Shown here in pieces: positions 29,716-36,921 of a DNA stretch of 36,921 bases (its first letter is position 1; the number at the start of each line of letters is the position of its first letter). The DNA comes from a virus, in IMG/VR virus record IMGVR_UViG_3300021376_000158, positions 1-36,921 of that record; one strand, written 5' to 3'. The notes under the pieces are model-generated. The model was given only the letters and a program-made list of their open reading frames with translations, searched no databases and had not been told where the DNA came from. Position numbers and translations under genes: made by a program.

Positions 29716-29993
29716 TGCGAAGAAAACAACTGCTCCTCACCCCCTTTGAACGCACCGAGCAACTGAAGACCTCGGTGCAGCGGCTGATCGGCAATGATGC
29801 CTTCCAGGACTTTGTCGAGGCCCTGCGCGACATCCAGCACAACACGATGGTCGATCTGATGAATGACGCCGTGATCAAGGACGAACGCCTGACCACCACG
29901 GCGGTGGGCGAACTCCGCGCCTACGAGGCCATCATCAATTTGTATGATGACTTTGTCATCACCCGGATGACCGAAGCGGACGCTCAATCATAG
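29715..29993 (+). CDS. Small helical protein after portal (92 aa)
   Basis: ATG 29715 overlaps the portal stop. The product (MRRKQLLLTPFERTEQLKTSVQRLIGNDAF..FVEALRDIQHNTMVDLMNDAV) is helical and acidic at the C-terminus. Short proteins of this kind lie between portal and scaffold in related phages. No function is assigned. Confidence 0.7.
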   Translation: MRRKQLLLTPFERTEQLKTSVQRLIGNDAFQDFVEALRDIQHNTMVDLMNDAVIKDERLTTTAVGELRAYEAIINLYDDFVITRMTEADAQS

Positions 29994-30010
29994 GTTGAAA
30001 AAAAACCTAT
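29990..30010. terminator. Short inverted repeat after the small portal-linked gene
   Basis: ATAGGTT (29990-29996) and AACCTAT (30004-30010) flank an A-rich loop directly behind the stop. The stem is short and lacks a T-run on the plus strand, so termination would be weak. A TTGACA box (30010-30015) follows within a second inverted repeat (TGACAA/TTGTCA). Confidence 0.4.
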
Positions 30011-30116
30011 TGACAAGCATTTGTCATGTTTGCATCGGTGATCTCGCCCGGCGAAAGCTGGGTAAAGCCCTTGGGGGCGTCAAACCCATGATTCTGCCCT
30101 TGGGGGCCTTAAACCC
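30010..30116 (+). promoter_or_regulatory. Leader of the scaffold gene with duplicated segment and mini-ORF
   Basis: A TTGACA box sits at 30010-30015 within TGACAA-GCAT-TTGTCA. Two 26-bp near-identical copies lie at 30067-30092 and 30096-30121, the second including the scaffold ATG. The first copy's ATG (30088) opens a 10-codon frame (MILPLGALNP) ending in TGA overlapping the scaffold start. This may provide translational coupling or fine control of scaffold expression. Confidence 0.55.
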
Positions 30117-31226
30117 ATGATGAACGAACCAGCTACAGCTACTTCGCAGCCTGTTGAGGCGCCTCAAGCGCAAGCAACCAAAGCCGATGAAAAAGTCAGT
30201 GGTAACCTGAGTGTCGCCCAAGCCGCTCAACGTCTGCTTAATATGCAGGCGGAGAACGCCAAGGGACAAACGGCACCCGCGGAACAGGTCGCCCAGCCCG
30301 AAACGGCTGAACAACCCGCATCAACAGAAGCGGACCCAACCGAGTCTGTCGAAAATTCCAATGCCCAGGATGAAAAGGCCGCAAGCCCGGAGTCCAAAGC
30401 GGAGGATGATTCCGTTCCTTCTCAGATTCCGCCAGAGGTTAAGAAGAACATCAACAAGCGTATTGGCGAGGAAGTCGCCAAGCGTAAGGCCCTTGAGGCT
30501 CAGTTGAACGAACTCAAGCTGGAGCTCGCCAAGAGTCAGCAGGAAGCCCAGACGAAAGTCCCGGACATCTCAATGGCTCCGCTTCCCGGCATGGGTGGGC
30601 CGCTCGCCCATATTGAGAACATCAATCAACTGGACGCCATTGCCCAACAGGCAAAGGAGGCCAAACGCTTTGCCCAGCAGGAACTTGCGAAACCAAACTT
30701 TCAGCCCATTCGACTGGGAGATCAGGTTTTTGATCAAGTGGCGCTAACGTCAGTCATCATCAAAGCGGACCAGACGCTTGAGGATGACATTCCTGCCCAA
30801 AGACTGTTTTTGCAGCAACGTAGTGAGGCCCGAAAAATTGCCTACCAGGAATTTCCAGCCTTGCAGGACAAGAGTACGCCCGATTACGTTGCGGCCCAGC
30901 AGGCCTACATAGAAAAGCCTTGGCTTCGTTATGTAGCAGAAGCGGATTGGGTCATCGGCGTCCAAATCGAGGGCTTGAAGTCAATAGCAAGAAAGAAGGC
31001 GCTCGCCAACAAGCCTGCCAAGGCTGGCGTGATTCCCTCCAGCCGGCCGCCTTCGTCCCAAACGGTGGCGACCGCAGGTTCTTCTGACAACCGCACGCCC
31101 TCGGCTTCCAAGTCGCAGGCGCAGGTTGACGCCCTCCGGCAGCATCTGTCCAAGAAGGGTGGAGTCACGACAAGCGAGGCGGTTCAATTCCTCCTGGCCC
31201 GAGAGGCGGCCAAACAAGCTCGTTAA
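30117..31226 (+). CDS. Capsid scaffolding protein (369 aa)
   Basis: Its position between portal and major capsid, strong charge bias and helical composition fit a scaffold. The N-terminal 110 residues are Ala/Glu/Pro/Gln-rich. Residues about 110-145 (KKNINKRIGEEVAKRKALEAQLNELKLELAKSQQ) form a coiled coil. The C-terminus is basic (HLSKKGGVTTSEAVQFLLAREAAKQAR), as in scaffolds that bind capsid. It starts with ATGATG inside the duplicated leader and ends four bases before the capsid gene. Confidence 0.78.
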   Translation: MMNEPATATSQPVEAPQAQATKADEKVSGNLSVAQAAQRLLNMQAENAKGQTAPAEQVAQPETAEQPASTEADPTESVENSNAQDEKAASPESKAEDDSVPSQIPPEVKKNINKRIGEEVAKRKALEAQLNELKLELAKSQQEAQTKVPDISMAPLPGMGGPLAHIENINQLDAIAQQAKEAKRFAQQELAKPNFQPIRLGDQVFDQVALTSVIIKADQTLEDDIPAQRLFLQQRSEARKIAYQEFPALQDKSTPDYVAAQQAYIEKPWLRYVAEADWVIGVQIEGLKSIARKKALANKPAKAGVIPSSRPPSSQTVATAGSSDNRTPSASKSQAQVDALRQHLSKKGGVTTSEAVQFLLAREAAKQAR

Positions 31227-31230
31227 TCAC

Positions 31231-32232
31231 ATGGCTCTAAGCACCACTTACAACGTCGCGGGGGATCGTGAAGATCTTACCGACTTTCTCACCATCCTTG
31301 CTCCCGAGGATACACCGAAAATTTCCACCTTCGCCAAGACGAAGCGGATGACCAATGCCTATCAGGAGTGGCAGGTCGATAGCCTGACGCCCGTCAGTTT
31401 CAGCGGCGTCCTTGAGGGTCAGGATGTTTTGGCCTTCTCCAACCAGGCCGTCAACCGCGCCCGCATCGGCAACTACGTCCAGCAGTTCCGCGAACAATGG
31501 ATGGTTTCCCGCCTGCAGGAGGCGTCCGATGTCGCGGGCGTCGATAGCGAGGTCGCCAATGCCAAGATGAAGTGTATGCGCGAACTCAAGCGCGACCTAG
31601 AAGCCTGCATCGGTTCCGACAATGACCGGCAGCAGGAGGCCCCGCCGGCCCCCTACAAGATGCGCTCGCTTGGCAAGTGGATCAGCACCACCCCCGGCAG
31701 CGATGTCCCGGCCGCCTTCCGCACCCCCAGCGCCAACATCGACACCACCGCCACCAACTCCCTTGGTGAGTCCGCCTTCAATGACGTGTTCCAGTCAATC
31801 TTCCAACAGGTTGGCGGCCGTCGTTCGTACACGCTGTTTGCGGGTCCGAATCTGAAGCGGGCGATCTCCAAGTTCCAGCGGCAGGAGGGCGCGTCCGGCA
31901 CCACCAAGACCTATCAGGTCACGCAGGATGCAACGTCCCACCAGGTTGACCTGGATGTGACCGTGTACGTTGGTGACTTCCATACCGTGACGGTCGTTCC
32001 CGACCTGTTCAACGGGATTCTGGATGGCGCCGATCCCTCGACCACCACCAACCAGCAAAAGGCCCGTGGCTACGTCATTGACCCGGAGCTGGTCGGGGTG
32101 GGCTATATGCTCGGCATCGAATCCAACGAATTGCCAGACCTGGGCGGTGGTCGTCGCGGGTTCATCCTCGCGGCCCTCACCTTGCTGGTGAAGAATCCGC
32201 TCGGCCTCGGCAAATTTGCCGCGACCAGCTAA
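31231..32232 (+). CDS. Major capsid protein, SU10/DUF5309 type (333 aa)
   Basis: ATG 31231 begins MALSTTYNVAGDREDLTDFLTILAPEDTPKISTFAKTKRMTNAYQEWQVDSL. This is characteristic of the SU10-like HK97-fold capsid family (DUF5309). The rest, including GSDNDRQQEAPPAPYKMRSLG and a C-terminus GRRGFILAALTLLVKNPLGLGKFA, fits. It would form the icosahedral shell with the scaffold upstream and the decoration protein downstream. A small gap (30 bp) with a strong ribosome-binding site follows. Confidence 0.88.
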   Translation: MALSTTYNVAGDREDLTDFLTILAPEDTPKISTFAKTKRMTNAYQEWQVDSLTPVSFSGVLEGQDVLAFSNQAVNRARIGNYVQQFREQWMVSRLQEASDVAGVDSEVANAKMKCMRELKRDLEACIGSDNDRQQEAPPAPYKMRSLGKWISTTPGSDVPAAFRTPSANIDTTATNSLGESAFNDVFQSIFQQVGGRRSYTLFAGPNLKRAISKFQRQEGASGTTKTYQVTQDATSHQVDLDVTVYVGDFHTVTVVPDLFNGILDGADPSTTTNQQKARGYVIDPELVGVGYMLGIESNELPDLGGGRRGFILAALTLLVKNPLGLGKFAATS

Positions 32233-32250
32233 ACCAAGCCATTAACCTAG

Positions 32251-32262
32251 GAGGAATTTACC
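32251..32262 (+). promoter_or_regulatory. Strong Shine-Dalgarno site of the decoration-protein gene
   Basis: AGGAGG followed by AATTTACC precedes ATG 32263. It is the best ribosome-binding site seen in this genome; most other starts lack one or rely on overlap coupling. High translation of a capsid-stoichiometric protein is implied. Confidence 0.75.
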
Positions 32263-32730
32263 ATGGCTGATACTGCTGTTACTATCTCCCGCGCCCGTGT
32301 TTCGCAGCTTTCGCTGCAGGAGCAGGCCCGCGGCTTCTCGCACAAGTTCAACGTCAAGTCGCCTGATGTCGCCTTCGGCTCCGGTGCCACTGACACCGTC
32401 ACGATGACGCTGGGCGCCCTGCCGTCGAAGTTTGTGCTCAACAACGCGCTGGTGAACATCACCACGGCCTTCGCGGGCACGTCGGCGTTCACCATCCAAG
32501 TCGGAACCACCACCACCACCAACAGCCTGGTGACTGCTCAGTCAGTCCTGACGGCCGGGGCGTTGGCGGGCGTGCCGACGACCGCCACCATCCGCACGGC
32601 AACGGCGACCGCCAATCTGGTCGCTATCTTCACCAATGCGACTGGGGGCAGTCCCTCGGCTCTGACCGCCGGGGAATTGGACATCTACCTTAACATCGTA
32701 GATTTGTCCGATTCGTCCAAGCTCGGATAA
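32263..32730 (+). CDS. Putative head decoration/stabilising protein (155 aa)
   Basis: This Ala/Thr/Ser-rich, beta-structured small protein lies immediately downstream of the major capsid gene. Segments GSGATDTVTMTLGALPSKFVLNNALVN and AGELDIYLNIVDLS suggest a beta-sandwich. Its own strong Shine-Dalgarno site and a following terminator point to abundant production, as expected for a capsid-decorating protein. No catalytic motif is present. Confidence 0.65.
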   Translation: MADTAVTISRARVSQLSLQEQARGFSHKFNVKSPDVAFGSGATDTVTMTLGALPSKFVLNNALVNITTAFAGTSAFTIQVGTTTTTNSLVTAQSVLTAGALAGVPTTATIRTATATANLVAIFTNATGGSPSALTAGELDIYLNIVDLSDSSKLG

Positions 32731-32744
32731 CCAAACCTGATAGC

Positions 32745-32783
32745 GGGGGCATCTTCCCCGGAGGCTCTGCCCCCTCCTTTTTT
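32745..32783 (+). terminator. Intrinsic terminator abutting the next start codon
   Basis: Stem GGGGGCA (32745-32751) pairs with TGCCCCC (32768-32774), followed by TCC and six T. The T-run ends directly before ATG 32784. It would cut transcription after the capsid block and reduce expression of the adaptor and tail genes. Confidence 0.75.
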
Positions 32784-33146
32784 ATGGTCCCTGCGGAACC
32801 TGAGATCATCACCGCCTTGCCCAAGGGAGTGGTGCGCGAGTTCTGGCGCGAGATGGAAGAGGGTCTGCCGGCCGAAAAGGTTGCGGCGGGTCTCAGGCAA
32901 GTGCAACGCGCCCGTGTGATGGCGGCGCAGGGTTCAACCAAGATTGACGGGTTGGGACAGATGGCGGCCCGCATTGACGGGCGGCTTTTCTTCCGCCTCC
33001 AGCAGCAGCATGGTGTCAAGGTGCATGAGTGGCTGCCAGAGTACTTGAAGGACAACCCGAATATGTGCGCTAAAGGCTACCAGCCCAAGGTGAACCCGGC
33101 CCGTCACGGCTTGACGGGCGGCTGGATGGCCCAAAAGGCCTCTTGA
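32784..33146 (+). CDS. Hypothetical head-tail region protein (120 aa)
   Basis: The product (MVPAEPEIITALPKGVVREFWREMEEGLPAEKVAAGLRQVQRARVMAAQGSTKIDGLGQ...) is helical and ends NPARHGLTGGWMAQKAS. The C-terminal half (IDGRLFFRLQQQHGVKVHEWLPEYLKDNP) looks globular and is similar in style to small proteins before adaptor genes in short-tailed phages. Its TGA overlaps a TTG start of the next gene. Confidence 0.65.
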   Translation: MVPAEPEIITALPKGVVREFWREMEEGLPAEKVAAGLRQVQRARVMAAQGSTKIDGLGQMAARIDGRLFFRLQQQHGVKVHEWLPEYLKDNPNMCAKGYQPKVNPARHGLTGGWMAQKAS

Positions 33147-34459
33147 GAATTGTCCCGTACAGCAAGGCCCTTAACCACATTTGCAGTCTGATTGGGGTGC
33201 CGAGCAGCCGGCTGATCACTGAGACAGCGGACAGCATCAACGCGCTCTTCAACTCCAACGTGCGGCAAGTCTGGGGCGCGGGCAACTGGCCCGATTTGTC
33301 GATCTGGGGTGAAGCACGCTTTGCCGGCGACCTGCTGGTCTATGCCAATGATCTGAGCCAGTCCAGCGTCTGGACGGCGACCAACCTCTCGGTCACGGCA
33401 AACGCGATCAACAACCCGGCGGACAATCGGGTGACCGCTGACAAGCTGCTGGAAACCGTGGCCAACGGGGAGCACAAGGTCAGCCAGACCATCAGCGGTT
33501 TCCCCAGCACCCAGTACCAGGCGTCCGTCTTTGCCCGCCCCAACGGCCGCGACTTTATCCGTCTGGCCGTCAATGACGGCACCACCACCTTCAGCACCTT
33601 TTTCAACGTGCAGGCGGGCACGGTTGGCACCCAGGCCAATGTCACCTCTGCCAACATCCAGCAGTGTCCCAACGGCTTTTTCCTCTGCACCATCACCTAC
33701 ACGACGGGGGTTTCCTGCACTTCGCAGACCTACTCCGTCAACGTGTCCACCAATGGGAGCACCATCTCCTACGCCGGGGACATCACCAAGGGGGTCTACC
33801 TCTGGGGCAACCTGGTGGTGCAGCAGACCAACGTCAGTCCCAACCAGTTCATCGTCCCCTACAACCAGACGGGAGAGAAGCAGATTGATGTCGTTTTCCA
33901 AGTCTGGATCGACAACCCGGCGATGGTGACCTACCCGCGTCCGCAGGGTTTTGTCGTCACGGACGAGGGGTTCCAGATGATCTCGACCGCTGGTGGATTC
34001 ATGGGAACCAACGGGTACGTCTCCTACAACACCAATCCCGCCAACCCGGTCTACCTGTTTTATCGCCCCGTGCCTTACAACTACAGCGGGGACACCTTCA
34101 GCGCCACCGCCACCTACGTTGCGGAACAGTACATTTATTACACCCGGACGACGGGTCCGCTGGTTGGCACCGCAGACTATTGGAAGTGCTTGGCCGCGAC
34201 TACAGCGGGGCAGGACCCCGAGGACACGCCCTCCAAGTGGGAGTTGCAGGAGCTGCCTGAGAGTCTAGCCGGCATTCTGGTATGGCAGACCTATGGCGAT
34301 TGGCTAATGCAGGACGGCCAGATGGACAAAGCCCAGCAGGCCTACCAGACCGCTGAACTCAAGAAACTCAACGAATGGGATCGGATTGAACGTCAGATGC
34401 CTGATAACTTCCAGATGCAGGTGGCAACCCATGTCACCAGCCAAAACCGCGCTTGGTAA
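33143..34459 (+). CDS. Head-tail adaptor with carbohydrate-binding-like insert (438 aa)
   Basis: TTG 33143 overlaps the previous stop. Residues 1-58 (IVPYSKALNHICSLIGVPSSRLITETADSINALFNSNVRQVW) and about 245-438 (IDVVFQVWIDNP...ESLAGILVWQTYGDWLMQDGQMDKAQQAYQ..EWDRIERQ) resemble adaptor/tail-tube-type connector proteins. Residues about 60-245 (NDLSQSSVWTATNLSVTANAINNP..NRVTADKLLETVANGEHKVSQ) match the jelly-roll, CBM-like modules found in phage tail proteins. The insert probably projects from the virion and may bind glycans. The alternative is a single adhesin. Confidence 0.68.
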   Translation: MRIVPYSKALNHICSLIGVPSSRLITETADSINALFNSNVRQVWGAGNWPDLSIWGEARFAGDLLVYANDLSQSSVWTATNLSVTANAINNPADNRVTADKLLETVANGEHKVSQTISGFPSTQYQASVFARPNGRDFIRLAVNDGTTTFSTFFNVQAGTVGTQANVTSANIQQCPNGFFLCTITYTTGVSCTSQTYSVNVSTNGSTISYAGDITKGVYLWGNLVVQQTNVSPNQFIVPYNQTGEKQIDVVFQVWIDNPAMVTYPRPQGFVVTDEGFQMISTAGGFMGTNGYVSYNTNPANPVYLFYRPVPYNYSGDTFSATATYVAEQYIYYTRTTGPLVGTADYWKCLAATTAGQDPEDTPSKWELQELPESLAGILVWQTYGDWLMQDGQMDKAQQAYQTAELKKLNEWDRIERQMPDNFQMQVATHVTSQNRAW

Positions 34460-34468
34460 CCTAATCAT

Positions 34469-34795
34469 ATGGCCTCGTATAATCTAAACAACATTTTCCC
34501 GAAGCCGGCTTACTTCCGCAGTAGTCCGGTTACGGATCAGCGTCTGACGGTGGATGCAACCGCTGGTGGCGTGCAATTTGGCGCCTTCAACGAAACCAGC
34601 AACATGGTCGTCCTCGACGTGCAGGATGCCGACGTGATGTGCACGTTCGACGGGTCCGCGCCGACGAGCACCAATGGCCATCGCCTGTACAGCGGCTCCC
34701 ACTACACCTGGAGCACCGCAGCGGCGGCCGCCGCGAAGTTCATCCGCCAAGGCGGCACCTCCGCCGCCATCCAAGCCTCAGAGTTCCAACTGTGA
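34469..34795 (+). CDS. Small virion protein (108 aa)
   Basis: The product (MASYNLNNIFPKPAYFRSSPVTDQRLTVDATAGGVQFGAF...) is beta-rich, with DVQDADVMCTFDGSAPTSTNGHRLYSGSHYTW and a C-terminal AAAAKFIRQGGTSAAIQASEF. This resembles small capsid- or tail-associated proteins with the pattern VMVTFDGSxPTxxNGHxLxxG, common in phages between adaptor and fibre genes. Its stop overlaps the next GTG start. Confidence 0.65.
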   Translation: MASYNLNNIFPKPAYFRSSPVTDQRLTVDATAGGVQFGAFNETSNMVVLDVQDADVMCTFDGSAPTSTNGHRLYSGSHYTWSTAAAAAAKFIRQGGTSAAIQASEFQL

Positions 34796-34977
34796 CCTCC
34801 GGCACGTTCGCCTCCTTTGTTGATATGCTCGGTCGTCGTTTTGCGACCGGCCTCAACGATACTGTCATCTACGATTCCAATGAGCCGGTGCAGCCGGACG
34901 GGTATCTGGTGACGGCAACAAGCGACCGTTTCGAAGCGTCCAATGGTGACCTGATCGTGTACGTTCAAACTCCCTAA
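34792..34977 (+). CDS. Small hypothetical protein (61 aa)
   Basis: GTG 34792 overlaps TGA 34793-34795. The short product (VTSGTFASFVDMLGRRFATGLNDTVIYDSNEPVQPD...) ends LIVYVQTP and stops 12 bases before the fibre gene. No family is recognised. The frame extends further left, but starts there would overlap most of the upstream gene. Confidence 0.55.
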   Translation: MTSGTFASFVDMLGRRFATGLNDTVIYDSNEPVQPDGYLVTATSDRFEASNGDLIVYVQTP

Positions 34978-34989
34978 CGCCCTACTTCC

Positions 34990-36921
34990 ATGGCTGACAT
35001 CAGAATCAACGCCCTAGCCACGACGGCCTCCAGCACGGCGTCGGACGACTTCCTTGCCGTAGACGGCAGCTCTCAAGGCACGCGCAAGCTGAACGCCTTC
35101 AGCCCCAGCTTTGGCGGCAACGCGACGGTGGGCGGCAACCTGACGGTCAGCGGCACGGGACAAAGCAGCGTGGCGGGGAGTTTTGGAGTCGGAACCTCAA
35201 GTCCATCAACACTCCTTGAAGTTCGTGGAGCACCAAGCAATCCAGACACAAACGTCTTTGGGCAGGTCCGATTGACCAATAACAGCACAGCCTACAACGC
35301 AAATCCTCGTGCTGGAATTTATTTTTCCCTGCGATACAACTCGGGAGGCGCCTTAACTGCTGGAGGCACCTCTGTTCAGTCTTACAAAGAAAATACTGCT
35401 GAAGAATTTGGAACAGGATTGTTAGTTACAACGCAACCGAACGGAGGAGCACCAGCGGAGCGTTTTAGGATTACTCCAAGCGGCAACCTCCTCCTCGGCA
35501 CGACGACGGACGGCGGGCAGAAGTTGCAGGTAAGCGCGGGTGCGATTGGTGCCGGGATCACTCCTACGATTAGGCTAACCAGCACCTACAACACCGGCAG
35601 CTCGGGAACCAGCATTGATTGGTCAACCACTCTCTCTTCCAATCCTATCGCACGAATCTCGGTATTTAACGACGGAGGCGGAAGCAGCCCGATGGCGTTC
35701 TCGACGTCCACCAACGTGAGCAGCCCAAGTATGAGCGAGGCGATGCGGATCACCAGCGGCGGCAACCTCCTCCTCGGCACGACGACGGACTCCGCCAACG
35801 GCAAGCTCCAGCTCACCACGCACACGACCAGCGCGGGCGGCATTGGGTTTGGGACGGATACGAGCTTGTATCGGGCTGGAACTGGCGTGCTTCAGCTAGA
35901 CGGTTCTAATGTTGCCCGCCTTACAATGAAGGATGTGGCCGCTGGACTGGCAAACTACATCGCATCGGATGGTGGCAATCTTTTCATCGGAGTTACCGAC
36001 ACGCCTTCACCAGCAAATGATGCTATCGTTCTCGACCCATCGAAGAACGTGACGTTTGCGGGAAGCGCCACCCTCGCCGGCAACCTAACCATGAGCGGAG
36101 GCAGCGGGACCACGCTCTCGCTCCAGCACTCTCCATCCTACGGCCAGGCGATCAGCAAAACGATCAGCATCGGCGGCACAAACGTCGGATACGTCAACAA
36201 CGGCGCGACGGCCTACTGGGACCTCAACGTAGCCAACGCCGACGTTTACGGCGCCGACTTTAAAGTGAAGCGGTATGTCCAAGGCACGGGCCTTGCCGAC
36301 GTGCTGACGCTTTCGAGCGCCGGCAACACCACCCTTTCGGGCAACCTCACCGTCAGCGGGTCAGAAAGCTCGCTCACTAATTCGTCTCCTGCTCCAGAAA
36401 ATGCGGCATCCGCGCCGGGTAGTTTCAAGTTTACTGGAGCTGGGTGGAACACGTTTACTGGCTCACAGGCGATTGCGGTAAGACTAAATCCAATCTTCTT
36501 GTATTGGACCGCAGCAGGCAGTAATTCTCCTTTTGGGCAAACATACCCCGATTTAGCATTTGATTTTCTAAACTCGGACGCAAGCGGAACCTATTCGGAA
36601 AAAGTAAGGATTACGGGTAGCGGCAATCTCCTGATCGGCGGCACGACCAACATCACCGGCGGCGGCGGGCTCAAGGTGTTTGGGACGACGGCGGCAAGCT
36701 CCACGACGACAGGTGCACTTCAAGTGGCGGGTGGCGTGGGGATCGCGGGTGCGGCTTATGTTGGCGGCAACCTCAACGTCAGCGGGACGCAAAATGTATT
36801 CGGCTTGCCATCCTCGGCCAGCGCACTCGGCACTAATTCCACGATGACGTTTGAGCGTACTTCCAACACTTCTCTGACGATTAAGGTGCGCGGCTCTGAC
36901 GGCACCACTCGCTCGGTCTCG
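34990..36921 (+). CDS. Tail fibre/structural repeat protein (continues at 1-113; 648 aa in total)
   Basis: ATG 34990 starts MADIRINALATTASSTASDDFLAVDG, a typical fibre N-terminus. Repeats of (V)GGNLTVSGT and SGNLLLGTTTD occur throughout. These are characteristic of beta-helical, trimeric phage fibres. The frame runs to the window end without a stop and continues to TAA 111-113. The last 37 residues (LGTNSTMTFERTSNTSLTIKVRGSDGTTRS...) may form a receptor-binding tip. Duplicated DNA segments could allow length or tip variation. No intramolecular chaperone motif is visible. Confidence 0.8.
   Translation, partial: MADIRINALATTASSTASDDFLAVDGSSQGTRKLNAFSPSFGGNATVGGNLTVSGTGQSSVAGSFGVGTSSPSTLLEVRGAPSNPDTNVFGQVRLTNNSTAYNANPRAGIYFSLRYNSGGALTAGGTSVQSYKENTAEEFGTGLLVTTQPNGGAPAERFRITPSGNLLLGTTTDGGQKLQVSAGAIGAGITPTIRLTSTYNTGSSGTSIDWSTTLSSNPIARISVFNDGGGSSPMAFSTSTNVSSPSMSEAMRITSGGNLLLGTTTDSANGKLQLTTHTTSAGGIGFGTDTSLYRAGTGVLQLDGSNVARLTMKDVAAGLANYIASDGGNLFIGVTDTPSPANDAIVLDPSKNVTFAGSATLAGNLTMSGGSGTTLSLQHSPSYGQAISKTISIGGTNVGYVNNGATAYWDLNVANADVYGADFKVKRYVQGTGLADVLTLSSAGNTTLSGNLTVSGSESSLTNSSPAPENAASAPGSFKFTGAGWNTFTGSQAIAVRLNPIFLYWTAAGSNSPFGQTYPDLAFDFLNSDASGTYSEKVRITGSGNLLIGGTTNITGGGGLKVFGTTAASSTTTGALQVAGGVGIAGAAYVGGNLNVSGTQNVFGLPSSASALGTNSTMTFERTSNTSLTIKVRGSDGTTRSVS
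35481..35511 (+). repeat. 31-bp direct repeat in fibre gene, copy 1
   Basis: The segment encoding GNLLLGTTTD (CGGCAACCTCCTCCTCGGCA...) recurs exactly at 35760-35790, 279 bp away and in the same frame. Recombination between copies would remove 93 codons without a frameshift. Confidence 0.9.
35760..35790 (+). repeat. 31-bp direct repeat in fibre gene, copy 2
   Basis: Exact copy of 35481-35511, again encoding GNLLLGTTTD. A diverged third copy lies near 36620-36650. Confidence 0.9.
36824..36921. repeat. Terminal direct repeat, right copy
   Basis: Identical to 1-98. It lies inside the fibre gene; see the left copy. Confidence 0.95.

Noticed and set aside
34990-36921. Diversity-generating retroelement target in the fibre gene
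   Set aside because: No reverse transcriptase and no template repeat elsewhere in the closed genome.

Overview
The window is a complete, circularly closed phage genome. The first 98 bases are repeated exactly as the last 98 (1-98 = 36824-36921), and the tail-fibre gene that runs off the right end continues in frame to a stop at 111-113. The unit genome is therefore 36,823 bp and the window start is an arbitrary cut. It has a TerL, portal, scaffold and SU10/DUF5309-type major capsid, followed by head-tail adaptor, fibre, tail and putative ejection proteins. No tape-measure, tail tube or sheath gene is recognisable, so a short-tailed (podovirus-like) virion is likely. The DNA is GC-rich. The host is not certain. 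LPPFVV(N/T)A stretches in one virion protein resemble a motif seen near the N-termini of Opitutales (Verrucomicrobiota) outer-membrane receptors, which weakly suggests a verrucomicrobial host.

Layout, plus strand: 23342-34977 holds packaging and head genes (proline-rich protein, putative TerS, TerL, portal, scaffold, capsid, decoration protein, adaptor). 34990 to the end and then 1-113 is the fibre. 119-9384 holds tail and ejection proteins, including an ER-type signal-peptidase-like protein, a tail protein with a beta-propeller insert and a virion protein ending in a Hint (intein-like) domain. 9395-10278 is the holin region, followed by a 26-codon stump of a metallophosphoesterase and a GT60-type glycosyltransferase (10395-11708).

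Minus strand: 18155 to 11677 is one long operon with mostly 4-base stop/start overlaps. It encodes a RecB-like nuclease, an SSB-like protein, small HTH and coiled-coil proteins, a transglycosylase-like lipoprotein, a frameshifted RusA-like gene and an FkbM methyltransferase. A 508-bp divergent control region (18156-18663) separates it from a small plus operon (18664-20062) of families shared with aquatic phages (DUF5872 type). A convergent HTH regulator (20357-20115) follows, then a four-gene minus cassette (21555-20584) and a three-gene minus cassette (23242-22091).

The region from 20.3 to 22.1 kb has regulatory structure. Two arrays of TCAAAT-type repeats, nearly all spaced by multiples of 5 bp, sit next to the HTH regulator start and upstream of the minus cassette. 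A 17-bp palindrome and GC-rich tandem repeats lie close by. A second glycosyltransferase (25798-24899) lies on the opposite strand between putative TerS and TerL. No DNA polymerase, primase, helicase, RNA polymerase or integrase was recognised, so replication probably relies heavily on the host.
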